Assembly (NCBI GenBank): GCA_000720375.1
Contig: JOAA01000009.1
Coordinates: 62,001-126,000 of the forward strand
Reading direction: 5' to 3'
Origin: Rhodococcus rhodnii
GTDB taxonomy: Bacteria; Actinomycetota; Actinomycetes; Mycobacteriales; Pseudonocardiaceae
Length of the DNA: 64,000 nucleotides
Below the pieces are notes generated by a model that saw only the letters and a program-made list of their open reading frames with translations, did no database searches and had not been told where the DNA came from. Position numbers and translations under genes: made by a program. This document shows positions 1-9,370 of the stretch, piece after piece. Position 1 is the first letter of the stretch; each line of letters begins with the position of its first letter.

Positions 1-1922
1 TGGCCAAGCCAACCGTGGTCCATCAGACCGGGCTGGTTGTCGGGCACATGGTCGGCATCCACCGTGCCGTCGGCCTTGAGCGGCTCGCCGTACGGCGTGT
101 ACGTGCGCAGATCACCCACCTGTTTCCCGGCGGCATCGGTGGTCAGGCTGATGTCGCCGCGCACAGTGGGGTGGTCCCACGACGTGCCCGTGTACAGCAC
201 GCCGCCAGGCAGCGAAATGCTGCGGTTGAGCACGCGTTTGTCCGGCCCGTACGTGAGGTCCGCTGTGTCACCGGTACCGGTGTAGCCGTACAGGACGTCG
301 ACGGTCTGGTCGCCCTGAGTCGCCGAGCGATGGACGATCCGGTCGGTCGCGTCCCGTGTGTAGGACACGACAGCGGGGTCGGGACCTGTGATGCGCGCCG
401 ACGTGTTGCGGTCGGCACCGTCCCAAGTCAGCGTCGTGACGCTGGCGCCGGCGGTGTACTCGACGGTGGAGCCGTGGCTGTTGTACTTCACCCCGGTGAC
501 CGCGTTCGCGCCGGTCGTGGCGAGGATCCGGTCAGCTGCGTCGTAGCAGTACCCGACGACCGCAGTGCCGGCCGACGTCTCGTCGAGCAGACGGACTCGG
601 TTGGTGTTCGCCCCCGCGTTAGCTTGGCTGCCTGTGGGACAGCCCGCGGGTGCGGCTGAGGTGAAGTCGTAGGTGTAGTGGTGTCCGGCCACCCATGCTT
701 CGGTCAGCCGTCCAGCCGCGTCGTACACGTAGTTCGGCGCGTTCGGCCGGGCGTCCACACCGTTGAGCGACTCGTTGGTGATCGTTCCCGCACGGGATCG
801 GCTCACCTCGGCGACGACTTGCCGGCCATCACTGGTCTTCCACGTCAGCGAGGTGGTTCTGCCGGCGGTGTCCTTGCCGATGGCCGTCAGCGCGGAGCCG
901 TTGGCGTAGGTCACCGTCGCCATTTCGCCAGCGGCGTCGTAGGTCACCGTCGCCAGGACGGTGTCACCGAGTTTCGTGGTCAACAACCGGCCTGCGTCGT
1001 CGTAGGTGGGAGTTGTCACCTGCGGTGCGTCGCCGGCGTTGGGTGGTGTGACCTTCTCCGAGGTTGTCCGTCCGGTTTGGTCGTAGCTGGTTTCCGTCTT
1101 CGTGCCGTGTAGGTCGGTGACGGATACCGTTCGTCCCAACAGATCCACGGTCGTGGTCACCGTGCCCGCACTGTCCGAAACGGACGTTGTCAGCGGGTCG
1201 CCGTTCACTTGGTAGTTGTAGGTCACCTTCCGTGCCGCGGATGTCGCACTGGGCGGGAAGACTTGCTCGACCACTCGATCACGGCTGTCGTGGCTGGTGC
1301 ACGACCAGTCGCCGGACGTGGACTTCGCCACCACGCGGCCGGATGCGTCGTAGACCTGCTCGTCGACCCGGGCAGGGCCGGACGCGGGCGTGGCCGACGT
1401 GGTGAGTTTGGCCATGCCGCCCTGGTTCACCGCGGGGCTGCCAGGAACACAGGGGTTCGCCCTGGTTTCGGCGTCCCCGTAGTAGGTGTAGGTGGACTGG
1501 GCTCCGCTGGGCATGGTCTTGCTCGTCTTACGCAGATACCCGGCGCCTGCGGTCTCGTATCCGGTACTGCTGGTGAGCCGCAGCCCCGATGGATCGACGA
1601 TCACGCCAGTGGCCTGGCCGAGCGCCGGGTCGAGACCATCGCTGTACCGGGTCGAGGCGACCTGGTCAGGCACCCCATCGGACTGAGCGGTGACAGTGGA
1701 CGTCGCCAGCCCGTGACTTGGCCGAAGCTGGCTGCCCGGCACCACTTCCTGCGTGCCGCTGGGTGTGGTCCAGTGCAGTTCCAGTTGTGCGGTCAGGTCG
1801 AACTCGTAGTAGTCGATCCGGATCTTCTTGATCGACCCGGCCGCGTCGCTGCGCACGGTTCCTTGGCGCCACGCGGGTGTGGTGTTGCGCCAGTCGTCGA
1901 TGACGATCTGGTCGTCGACCCA
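1..1922 (-). CDS. PA14/RHS-repeat secreted protein, 3' part (frame after a 1-bp frameshift; runs off window)
   Basis: This is the continuation of the giant gene that begins at 5581. At 1922-1924 one base is missing relative to the expected PA14 motif: the upstream frame reads ADDGVRAGSTT where the family expects ADDGVRAWVDDQIVIDDW, and that expected reading resumes one frame over. I checked the new frame for in-frame stops down to base 1 and found none. It encodes the end of the second PA14 domain and then YD/RHS repeats with recurring motifs such as YDAAGRL, TYDAAG and YCYDAADR. The C-terminal toxin or cargo end lies outside the window. Whether the frameshift is real or a sequencing error cannot be decided here. 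Confidence 0.7.
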
Positions 1923-4900
1923 GCCCGGACGCCGTCATCGGCCAGGACACGCAACGTGTAGTTACCCGCCTGGGGAAAGACGATCTCGCCAGCGGCGCGC
2001 AGGGAGAAGTGGTCGGCCGGGATGTCGGTGGTCGGCGCGGCATTGTTCCAGTTCTTGACCAGCCTGCCGTCCGCCTCGCCGATCCCGGTGCTGAACACCT
2101 TGGGCGCGCCAGTGAGAGTGCGGTTGTCGTAATAGGACACTGACAAGCCGTTGAGGCCTTCGTCGTACTTCGTCTGTGTGGTCGGCACAGTTGCCGCGCA
2201 CGCGGTCGTTGGCAGCTGACCGTTGAAGCACGAAGCCGGTGCCGGACCGTACTTCTCGACTTCGCGTCCGGCGTGGTCGTAGACCGCTGTCGAGATCCGT
2301 CCGGCCGTGTCGGTGGACGTCAGCTTCTGGTCCTTGGCGTTCCACGTCTGACTGCTGGTCCTGCCCGTCGCGTCGGTTGTTGTCAGCAACCGGTCGGCGT
2401 CGTCGTACGTGACCTTGGTGCTGAACCCGACCGCTGGGGAGAGCCCAGCGATGTCGACGAACGTCTGCCGGTTCGCCGGGTCGTACCGGTAGGTCCGCCA
2501 GGACCGTGGCTTGCCGATCGCGGGGATGGCCGACATCGCCGTGGTGGCCTTGGGTTTGGTGCCAGTCGTGTCGTAGAGGACGGCGCTGGTCACCTCGCCC
2601 TCGTGCGGACGGCGAGCGGCAGGATCGGCCGCGACCCAGTCGTTGCCTCGCGCGTCACGCGTCGCCTGCAGCAAACCACGGTCGTTGTAACCGAAGTCGG
2701 TGATCTCCGAGCCCGGGTCTTCGATCCGGATCAGCTTGCCCTGCGCGTACCACAACCGTGTTTCTGTACCGTCCCAATAGACGATGCGGCACAGCATCTG
2801 CGACGGTGCCAACGGGTCGGCGCCCGGCGGGGGAGTGGTTCCGCCGTAGCAGTTGTCATTGGCACGGTTGTAGTGCAGGAGGTGCGAGCGACCGGATACC
2901 GGGTCCTTGATCTCCCGCAGCCGCGAAGGGACGCCGTCGTAGACGTTGCGCAGTGTCGCGGACTTGCGGGAATCCACCACGCTGGTCTGTGATTCCAGCT
3001 TGCCGTCGGCCCGGAAGGAGAACACCTCCGAGCCTTCGGTCAGCGTGACCCGGCCGCCAGAGTCCAGACCGAGGATGCCGGTCTCGCCCTCGGGCGGGGT
3101 GTAGCCGCCGGTGCTCTTCTTGGTCCAGGTGTGTTTGGCGCCGCTGGTGCCGGTCAGCACGATGTTCTGGTCGGTGACCTTGGCCTCGGTGTACGAGCTG
3201 CCGTCACCGTCCAAGTCGGACGACATGGTCCAGCCTTGCGGCAACGTCGGCAGATCCGCGGAGTACAGCCAGTCCGCCGGGATGATCTGCGGCGGCACAG
3301 TCGATCCGTCGGACGTTCGTACGAACAACCGCATCTGCGCGTTGTGGGTCTTCTCGGCCAGTTCGACCTTGATCGGCACACGCTGACCGGCGGTCAGGTT
3401 CACCGCGGTCGACTGGGTCCAGTTGACGTCACTGGGGGTGCCCACGTCGTAGACCTTGGCGTTGTTGATCCACACCACGGCGCCGTCGTCGTGCACACCC
3501 GCGAACTGGTAGCTGCCCGTCGCGGGCGCCTGGAAGAAGCCTTCCCAGCGCACGACGAACCAGTCCGGGGCCAGCGCGGGTGCGAACGGTGAATTCACGT
3601 CCCAGTTGACGTTCACCTGGGGCTCGGTGCGCACCAGCACTGGCTGCTGGGCGTCGTTGATGATCCCGTTGTGCGACAGGTCGACGAAGTAGGACGTCTT
3701 GAGTCCCTTGGGGTCGGTCTGCTGGGAGTTGTAGGTGAACGTCAGGCCCGAGTCACCGGCGACGGTGTTGAACGTCGGCGAGCTGAACTGGGTGGTGACG
3801 TTGCCGTTGGCGAGGTTGACCGCGAAGGCGCCCATCGTGTCCGACGGTGCCGGGCCACGATCACCGATGCGCTGGTCCACCTTGATATGCCCGATCCACG
3901 GCGGTGTGGTGGTAGTGATGCCGCTGTAGGTCATCGCCTGCCACGTGTAGGCCACGCCGTCGTGCAGCACGCCCGCCGGGACTGTCCATGTTGGAGTGGA
4001 CAGACAGCCGGACTCGACCACGACACCGGACTTCGCATCCGGGCCGGTCGCGACGCGGAAGCAGTACATGACCGGGTCGCCGTCCGGATCGGATACCGGG
4101 TTCACCGCGAGCGTCGGCGTCAACGACGTGGTCACGCTGTGGTCCGCCGGGCCCGACAGCACCGCGGCCGGTGGGGCGGATCCGGTGTCCACGCTCAGAG
4201 TCGCGTTGAGGTTCTTGTAGGTCCAGGTGCCTGCCACCTCGCTGCCGACGAGCATGAAGTACGACGCCTGCCGGGTGTCCACCACGTGCCGCAGGAAACC
4301 GGTCAGCTCCGGTGAGGAGAAGCTGCCGACGTCACCGACCAAGGCACCGGCCAAGCGCGCGCCCAACCCGTTGATGTTCAACGCGGACGCGTGATACAGC
4401 GTGGTGTCCCACGTCTTGACCGACCCGACCACGCTCGTGTTACGGGTGACGTCGACGCGGGCGCCGACCACGGTCTTGCCGTACAGCGACGCGTAGTCGA
4501 ACCGCAACGCGCTCCGGTTGTAGGAATCGCCCGAGCTTTGGCTGTTGCCGATCCGCAGGCCACAGTTGTCACACGTGTAGCCGTCGCTGCGGTAGGTCTG
4601 CGAGGACAGCACGCCGAAGGAGAACGTCGGGTCGACGCGGACCGGATAAACGCGTTGGGGATCGCGCAACCAGGCCTCGTCGACCGACACCGTCAACGTC
4701 CACTGTGCACCATCGCGCTCCAGGCCGTAAGTGCCACCTGTCATCGCGGGTGGGTGCTCGGCGTCCCCAGTGGAGTCCCATGTCTCGATGGGTGGCATCA
4801 CCAGCTTCACAGTGCCGGCCTCGTCGGTCAGCTTGACCGTGCCGTCCGAGCCAAGGCCTGGCGTCAGTCCTTCGGTGGCCAGCCGGAACCGCCAGGAAGA

Positions 4901-5581
4901 TTTTCCCTGCCGGGGCGGCTTCTTCAGGACAATGGTCTCCTTGACCGAGCCCGGCGTGATCTCGTAGTCCAGGTCGGTGTCCGGCAGGACGTTCTCGTAG
5001 ACCGCCTTGTTGCCGTTCACCTTCGCCGGGCTCGGCGCGGCCTGGTGCAGGCCGAGTGAGGCCTCTTTGCCGTCCACGGCTACGGAGATGACTTCGGGAT
5101 CGTCGGCCTTCTCGGCGACCGTCGGCGACATGCCCTGCGCCTTGGCCGTGATCCGGCCCGCGGCGGGCGTCAGCGTGGTGTCCACTGGACGCCAGCCGCC
5201 CTGGCCGTCCGGCACGTTCAACGGCACCGACGACTGCCGGATCGTGTGCGTACCATCAGGATTGAGGAAGTCCTCTGTGAACATCGACCGCGAAACCAGC
5301 TTGGACCGCTGCGGGTCGAAGCGGCTGGCCTGCTCACCGGACCTGGTGGACAGCGGCGTGAAGTCCGCTGTGGATATGGTGGCGGGAGCCGGCGCCGCCT
5401 GAGCGGTGCTGGGCAACGTCGGCAGGTCGCGCGGATCGATCCGCTTGACCGCGTTCACCACCGGTGGTGCGGCTGTCGCCGGTTCTTCCACCAGGCTCAC
5501 GCCAAGAACAGCGACTAAAGAAGTGGCCACCGCCCGCGCAGTGCGCAGGCCGAATGGCCGGACCACTCTGTGGTCCGACAT
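1793..5581 (-). CDS. Secreted PA14-domain RHS/YD-repeat protein, 5' part
   Basis: Large exported RHS-family protein, expected outside the cell, where such proteins form a beta-cage around a C-terminal effector. I chose the ATG at 5581 rather than the in-frame ATG at 5602 because AGGGGG lies about 7 nt upstream of it. Residues 1-38 look like a signal peptide (basic n-region, then ATSLVAVLGVSLV, then AxA-like site). A DNRLRE-like beta domain follows at about 330-460 (paired cysteines in CDNCG), a first PA14 domain at about 625-755, RHS/YD repeats from about 880, and a second PA14 from about 1140. The reading frame ends prematurely at 1793 after the frameshift at 1922-1924; the last ~40 residues are missense. 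Expression and function are not otherwise deducible. Confidence 0.8.
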   Translation of the reverse strand: MSDHRVVRPFGLRTARAVATSLVAVLGVSLVEEPATAAPPVVNAVKRIDPRDLPTLPSTAQAAPAPATISTADFTPLSTRSGEQASRFDPQRSKLVSRSMFTEDFLNPDGTHTIRQSSVPLNVPDGQGGWRPVDTTLTPAAGRITAKAQGMSPTVAEKADDPEVISVAVDGKEASLGLHQAAPSPAKVNGNKAVYENVLPDTDLDYEITPGSVKETIVLKKPPRQGKSSWRFRLATEGLTPGLGSDGTVKLTDEAGTVKLVMPPIETWDSTGDAEHPPAMTGGTYGLERDGAQWTLTVSVDEAWLRDPQRVYPVRVDPTFSFGVLSSQTYRSDGYTCDNCGLRIGNSQSSGDSYNRSALRFDYASLYGKTVVGARVDVTRNTSVVGSVKTWDTTLYHASALNINGLGARLAGALVGDVGSFSSPELTGFLRHVVDTRQASYFMLVGSEVAGTWTYKNLNATLSVDTGSAPPAAVLSGPADHSVTTSLTPTLAVNPVSDPDGDPVMYCFRVATGPDAKSGVVVESGCLSTPTWTVPAGVLHDGVAYTWQAMTYSGITTTTPPWIGHIKVDQRIGDRGPAPSDTMGAFAVNLANGNVTTQFSSPTFNTVAGDSGLTFTYNSQQTDPKGLKTSYFVDLSHNGIINDAQQPVLVRTEPQVNVNWDVNSPFAPALAPDWFVVRWEGFFQAPATGSYQFAGVHDDGAVVWINNAKVYDVGTPSDVNWTQSTAVNLTAGQRVPIKVELAEKTHNAQMRLFVRTSDGSTVPPQIIPADWLYSADLPTLPQGWTMSSDLDGDGSSYTEAKVTDQNIVLTGTSGAKHTWTKKSTGGYTPPEGETGILGLDSGGRVTLTEGSEVFSFRADGKLESQTSVVDSRKSATLRNVYDGVPSRLREIKDPVSGRSHLLHYNRANDNCYGGTTPPPGADPLAPSQMLCRIVYWDGTETRLWYAQGKLIRIEDPGSEITDFGYNDRGLLQATRDARGNDWVAADPAARRPHEGEVTSAVLYDTTGTKPKATTAMSAIPAIGKPRSWRTYRYDPANRQTFVDIAGLSPAVGFSTKVTYDDADRLLTTTDATGRTSSQTWNAKDQKLTSTDTAGRISTAVYDHAGREVEKYGPAPASCFNGQLPTTACAATVPTTQTKYDEGLNGLSVSYYDNRTLTGAPKVFSTGIGEADGRLVKNWNNAAPTTDIPADHFSLRAAGEIVFPQAGNYTLRVLADDGVRAGSTTRSSSTTGATPHPRGAKEPCAATRPGRSRRSGSTTTSST

Positions 5582-5766
5582 AGAGAACCCCCTGCGGGTC
5601 AACTATGAGCGTGCCCAGTCTCACGCCAACCCAGACAACGACGAGTGCAGCGTCGCATGCGCGGGGGGTTCAAGTAAGCGGCCAATTGGCCTAGCTGTCA
5701 ACGTTTCCGGGGGACGTGGGGACAAGTCCATCCGAAGGTAGGCTGGACTGGACACTATGGACTTTG

Positions 5767-6204
5767 CTAGCGCAGGCGGAAGACCGGGAAGCCGGGAGCG
5801 ATCTCACGCAGGCGCTCGTCGCTCGACTCCGCGGTGACGTCCTCGAAGAACCGGCCGACCTCCCACGCCCATTTCTTCAAGTACAGCCGGAGGATCTCGG
5901 GCTTCTCGTCGTCCGGCACTTCGACGGCCTCGAACGTCTCGACCTTGCGGCCGAGCCGCAGTTCGCCGCCGCCGGCCGCTCGCATGTTGCGAACCCACTG
6001 GGTGTGGCCGCGTGGTGCGACGAGGTAACGCTCGCCGTTGTACGTCAACGGGTTCACCGGCACCGTCCGCCATTCACCGCTCTTGCGCCCGCGCACGGCC
6101 AGGATCCGGCTGCCGGCCAGGCTGATTCCCAGTCCGGTCAGGAACTTGGCGATCGGGTTGAAGATCCTGTCGCCGGCGTTCGGCTTGATGTTGCGGGTCA
6201 TCAT
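5767..6204 (-). CDS. F420-dependent nitroreductase-fold (DDN family) protein
   Basis: About 145 residues, the usual size of deazaflavin (F420)-dependent nitroreductase/quinone reductase-fold proteins. The family core is visible: GSRILAVRGRKSGEWRTVPV followed by NGERYLVAPRGHTQWVRNMRA, the cofactor-binding segment, with W-V-R-N strongly conserved. I start at the first ATG of the pair at 6204/6201 because GGAG lies 5 nt upstream; a longer in-frame start at 6267 would run through the operator region. It is transcribed divergently from a TetR regulator, with palindromic sites between them, so TetR repression of both is likely. The substrate is unknown; family members reduce quinones or nitro compounds with F420H2. 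Confidence 0.85.
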   Translation of the reverse strand: MMTRNIKPNAGDRIFNPIAKFLTGLGISLAGSRILAVRGRKSGEWRTVPVNPLTYNGERYLVAPRGHTQWVRNMRAAGGGELRLGRKVETFEAVEVPDDEKPEILRLYLKKWAWEVGRFFEDVTAESSDERLREIAPGFPVFRLR

Positions 6205-6220
6205 CTCAGCTCCAAAGTGT

Positions 6221-6231
6221 GAGCAGTGCTC
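6221..6231. promoter_or_regulatory. Candidate TetR operator, copy 1
   Basis: GAGCAGTGCTC is a palindrome around a single central base, 17 bp upstream of the nitroreductase start. The same core recurs at 6272-6284 and 6294-6303, which suggests an operator array for the divergent TetR regulator. Confidence 0.55.
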
Positions 6232-6271
6232 TCTGTTGAGATCAGTGAACACGTCTCTGGGCGTCAAGTCA

Positions 6272-6284
6272 AGAGCAATGCTCT
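6272..6284. promoter_or_regulatory. Candidate TetR operator, copy 2 (best palindrome)
   Basis: AGAGCAATGCTCT has 6-bp arms around one central base and sits in the middle of the divergent spacer, where binding would block both promoters. Confidence 0.6.
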
Positions 6285-6293
6285 CGGATGTGT

Positions 6294-6303
6294 GCAGTGC
6301 TCT
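6294..6303. promoter_or_regulatory. Candidate TetR operator, copy 3, next to the tetR -10 element
   Basis: GCAGTGCTCT repeats the core of the other two sites. It abuts TACACT (6303-6308), a likely -10 element six bases before the ATG at 6315. Binding here would autoregulate a leaderless tetR transcript. Confidence 0.45.
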
Positions 6304-6314
6304 ACACTGGGCGC

Positions 6315-7004
6315 ATGAACGCTGGGAGGACCGCGCGGGATCGCGCCAGGGCCGAGCTGACGCAGGAGATCAAGGACGAGGCACGCAGGCAGTTGGCCGT
6401 CGACGGCGCGCAGAAGCTGTCGTTGCGGTCGGTCGCGCGTGCGCTGGGCATGGTCTCGTCGGCGATCTACCGGTACTTCCCGAGCCGGGACGACCTGCTG
6501 ACAGCGTTGATCATTGACGCGTACAACGCGATCGGTGACGCGGCCGAGCGAGCCGCCGTGGGGGAGACGCCCCGTGAGAAGTGGATAGCGGTGTACCACG
6601 CGGTTCGCGAGTGGGCGCGCGCCAATCCGCACGAGTACGCATTGATCTACGGCTCGCCCATCCCGGGATATCAGGCGCCGCAGGACACGGTCGTCGCCGC
6701 GGGGCGGGCTCCCTTGACGTTGCTGGGGATTCTCGGTGAAGGCGAGCTCAAGCCCCCGCTCGCCGGACCTCCGTTGACCGAGGGCTTGGCCGCCCAATTG
6801 GCGGCACGTGACTTCGCGCTGGATTTGTCGGCCGAGACGGTGAACCGGGCCCTCGTGGCATGGAGTCAGCTGTTCGGGATGCTCACGTTCGAGCTGTTCG
6901 GCCAGTTCGTCGGCAGTGTGGACCCGGCTGACGAGTTCTTCGCGCACGCGGCCGAGCAAATGGCGGACTTTGTCGGATTGACTGGGAATGTCAGCAATAG
7001 GTGA
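6315..7004 (+). CDS. TetR/AcrR-family transcriptional regulator
   Basis: About 229 residues. The N-terminal helix-turn-helix at about 35-60 (LSLRSVARALGMVSSAIYRY, then FPSRDDLL) is diagnostic. The C-terminal ligand domain (to about 220) resembles the TetR_C subgroup common in actinobacteria (WARANPHEYALIYGSP). I prefer the ATG at 6315 over one at 6288 because TACACT lies six bases upstream with no Shine-Dalgarno, the pattern of a leaderless mRNA. Neighbours: divergent nitroreductase-fold gene with three shared palindromic sites, and a P450 56 bp downstream. It probably represses the nitroreductase gene and itself; control of the P450 is possible but unproven. Confidence 0.88.
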   Translation: MNAGRTARDRARAELTQEIKDEARRQLAVDGAQKLSLRSVARALGMVSSAIYRYFPSRDDLLTALIIDAYNAIGDAAERAAVGETPREKWIAVYHAVREWARANPHEYALIYGSPIPGYQAPQDTVVAAGRAPLTLLGILGEGELKPPLAGPPLTEGLAAQLAARDFALDLSAETVNRALVAWSQLFGMLTFELFGQFVGSVDPADEFFAHAAEQMADFVGLTGNVSNR

Positions 7005-7023
7005 CTTCTTGACGCTTCCTTAA

Positions 7024-7041
7024 CTTCACAAGTTTGTGAAG
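7024..7041. promoter_or_regulatory. 18-bp palindrome upstream of the P450 gene
   Basis: CTTCACAAGTTTGTGAAG has perfect 8-bp arms around GT, ending 19 bp before the P450 ATG. It differs from the GAGCA-TGCTC sites upstream of tetR, so a different regulator probably binds it. TGTAGT at 7046-7051 may be the -10 element. Confidence 0.5.
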
Positions 7042-7060
7042 CTCGTGTAGTTGTTGAACC

Positions 7061-8251
7061 ATGACCACCGAAAGCATTCAGGGCCTGCCGACCCAGCGCC
7101 CGAATCCGCTTGACCCGCCTGCCGAGATCGGTGCGCTGCGAGCCACCGACTCGATGGTGCGGATGACGTTTCCCGACGGTCATCTCGGCTGGCTCGCGAC
7201 CGGGCACCACGCGGTCCGCTCCGTGCTGGCGAGCCCGGTGTTCAGCAACCGGGTCGACCTGACCCATCCGGTGATCCCGGCCAAACGGCTGATGGCTCAG
7301 TCCCTCAAGGACTTCCCGATGCCGCCGGGCATGTTCAACCGGATGGACGACCCCGAGCACGGCCGGATCCGCCGGATGCTCACCGGCCAGTTCACCGTGC
7401 GCCGGATGAAACTGCTCGAACCGCGCATCGAGCAGATCGTCGACGAACACCTCGACGCGATCATCGGCGCCGGACCGCCGGTCGACCTGGTGCCCGCGTA
7501 CACACTGCCGATCCCGTCGCTGGTGATCTGCGAACTGCTGGGCGTGGCCTATGAGCGGCGCGAGCAGTTCCAAGGCGACGCCTCCACGCTGCTGAACCTC
7601 GAATCCGGCGCCGAAGAGGCGATGGCCGCCTGGGTGTCGATACAGAAGCTGCTCAGCGACATCATCAACGAAAAGCGGGCCACACCCGGCGACGACCTGC
7701 TGAGCGGACTGATCGCCGAAGACGAACTGACCCACGAAGAACTGGTCACCATAGGCATGGTGCTGCTCATCGCCGGGCACGAGACAACCGCGAACATGCT
7801 CGCCCTCGGCACGTACACGATCCTGCAGCAACCCGGCCGAGCCGAAGCACTGCTCGCCGACCCGGCCGCGGCCGTCGAGGAACTGCTGCGCTACCTGTCG
7901 ATCATCCACTTCGGACCAGTGCGAACCGCGCTCGAGGACGTCGAGATCGACGGACACCAGATCAAGGCGGGCGAAGCGGTCGCGATGTCGGTGGCGGGCG
8001 CCAACCGTGACCCCGAGAAGTTCCACGACCCCGACGAACTGGACCTGACCAGGCACGCCCAAGGACACCTGGCATTCGGCCACGGCATCCACCAGTGCCT
8101 CGGCCAGCAGCTGGCCCGCATCGAGATGCGGATCGGGTTCGCGGCGTTGCTGCGCCGGCTGCCGACGCTCAAAGTGGCGGGTGAGGTGCGTTTCCGGGAC
8201 AAGATGACCATCTACGGCCTGTTCAACCTGCCGGTGACGTGGGACGAATGA
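7061..8251 (+). CDS. Cytochrome P450
   Basis: A soluble bacterial class I P450 of 396 residues, normal length. It shows the I-helix oxygen-activation motif AGHETT (238-243), the K-helix ExxR (E274-R277) and the heme loop FGHGIHQCLG with proximal cysteine C346. The DPEHGRIRRML segment is the C-helix signature. It resembles actinomycete CYP105/CYP107-type monooxygenases, which hydroxylate natural products or xenobiotics using ferredoxin partners. No ferredoxin or biosynthetic genes lie alongside, so the substrate is unknown. It follows a TetR gene on the same strand, behind its own palindromic site, and is followed by a strong hairpin terminator. Confidence 0.93.
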   Translation: MTTESIQGLPTQRPNPLDPPAEIGALRATDSMVRMTFPDGHLGWLATGHHAVRSVLASPVFSNRVDLTHPVIPAKRLMAQSLKDFPMPPGMFNRMDDPEHGRIRRMLTGQFTVRRMKLLEPRIEQIVDEHLDAIIGAGPPVDLVPAYTLPIPSLVICELLGVAYERREQFQGDASTLLNLESGAEEAMAAWVSIQKLLSDIINEKRATPGDDLLSGLIAEDELTHEELVTIGMVLLIAGHETTANMLALGTYTILQQPGRAEALLADPAAAVEELLRYLSIIHFGPVRTALEDVEIDGHQIKAGEAVAMSVAGANRDPEKFHDPDELDLTRHAQGHLAFGHGIHQCLGQQLARIEMRIGFAALLRRLPTLKVAGEVRFRDKMTIYGLFNLPVTWDE

Positions 8252-8275
8252 AGACAGTCATCATCGAACGAGCCG

Positions 8276-8305
8276 TACGCCGGGCAACTCTCGTTGCCCG
8301 GCGTA
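8276..8305. terminator. Hairpin terminator after the P450 gene
   Basis: TACGCCGGGCAAC and GTTGCCCGGCGTA form a perfect 13-bp stem with a TCTC loop, 25 bp after the P450 stop, followed by TTCGTCT. The rest of the 302-bp gap to 8553 shows no convincing gene. Confidence 0.75.
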
Positions 8306-8482
8306 TTCGTCTGCGGCGTGCGGCTGGAACGGACGGCGGCTCGCGAACTGGCTTGGGGTCGATCACTTGGGCATGCCGCTCGACGGGCCAGGGAATTCAT
8401 TGCCCCATCGGGTAACGCGCAGCTCCGGCCGGGTCGTCGACGCTGCCGATGATGCGGCCGCACGGGTGAGTATGTTGTTGTC

Positions 8483-8529
8483 GATCTGACAATTGGCTGT
8501 GTAGAGCCAAAGACTATTGATGTCAGATC
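8483..8529. repeat. Nested inverted repeat in an AT-richer spacer
   Basis: GATCTGACA (8483-8491) pairs with TGTCAGATC (8521-8529), and inside it TTGGCT (8493-8498) pairs with AGCCAA (8505-8510). It lies just beyond the 3' end of the minus-strand Nudix gene, so it may be its terminator. The local base composition is clearly lower in GC than its surroundings. Confidence 0.5.
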
Positions 8530-8553
8530 TACAATAAGGTATCGTCGGTGCCG

Positions 8554-9270
8554 TCATCGACCGTGTGGCGCGGCCCGGAGGATGGGAGGGTGTAGCAGGG
8601 TGGCGGGGCCTTTCCGGTACAGAGTGGCCGGCCTGCCACCGTGTCGAATCGTGCGGTCTCCGGTTGGTATCAAGAAACCGGGCACGCCGGTGACCTTTCG
8701 ATGGAAGTTGCGAGGATCGATGGGCTGAGCCCAGATGATCTCGTAGACCTTGCGAAGGTCGGACACGGTGAATTCCGGTTCGCAAAAAGTCGCGGCCAAC
8801 GTCGTGTATTCGATCTTATTGCGGGCTCGTTCCAGCGCGTCGGTGATGATCTGCTTGTGGTCGAAGGCAATTGTGGTTCGTTTGTGCAGCGCCTTGTCCA
8901 CGGGCATCCATGTGGCTGCCCGCGCATCTCCACCTGCCGTGGGCGACGGTAAGTCGGGGGCGAAAGCGAGGTAGCAGACAGTGATGACACGTTGTCGTGG
9001 ATCGCGGTCCGGTGCGCCGTAGGTGCGTAGTTGCTCCAGGTGCAGGTGCTCGGCTCGAAGGCCGGTCTCTTCGGTGAGCTCGCGGGTTGCCGCGGCGTCG
9101 ATGTCTTCGCTGGTGCTGGCGAGAAAACCACCCGGCAAAGCGAGTGTGCCCTGGAAGGGCGGGATTCCGCGCTCCACGAGCATGATCTGCAGCTGATCTG
9201 ACCGGATGGTCAGCACAGCGAGGTCGACCGTCACCGCGAGCTGCGGAATTGTCCAGTCGCCGTCCGGCAT
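8554..9270 (-). CDS. Nudix-domain transcriptional regulator (NrtR-like)
   Basis: About 238 residues: an N-terminal Nudix domain (box at about 48-71 with REL-T-EE-T-G intact and a first spacer one residue longer than the canonical pattern), then a C-terminal winged helix (about 150-225, TVSDLRKVYEIIWAQPIDPR...FHRKV). This two-domain layout is that of NrtR-type regulators, where a Nudix domain senses ADP-ribose or a related nucleotide and the wHTH binds DNA. I start at the ATG at 9270; a longer frame to 9480 adds 70 residues without family resemblance. It is divergent from a nucleosidase/TM-protein pair, with a 15-bp palindrome between them, and is the obvious candidate regulator of that pair. 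A plain Nudix hydrolase role is the alternative. Confidence 0.82.
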   Translation of the reverse strand: MPDGDWTIPQLAVTVDLAVLTIRSDQLQIMLVERGIPPFQGTLALPGGFLASTSEDIDAAATRELTEETGLRAEHLHLEQLRTYGAPDRDPRQRVITVCYLAFAPDLPSPTAGGDARAATWMPVDKALHKRTTIAFDHKQIITDALERARNKIEYTTLAATFCEPEFTVSDLRKVYEIIWAQPIDPRNFHRKVTGVPGFLIPTGDRTIRHGGRPATLYRKGPATLLHPPILRAAPHGR

Positions 9271-9370
9271 GATGGTTACTTTCGGTTGACCGCTAACGGG
9301 AGGGCGCCTCCCGTCTGTCCACTTCGAACAGTATATCCAGTCCAATTGGAGTGTGGTGTGCGTCCTGTAA

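Noticed and set aside
7061..8251. Natural-product gene cluster around the P450
   Set aside because: No ferredoxin, synthase, transferase or transporter genes nearby; a single P450 is not a cluster.
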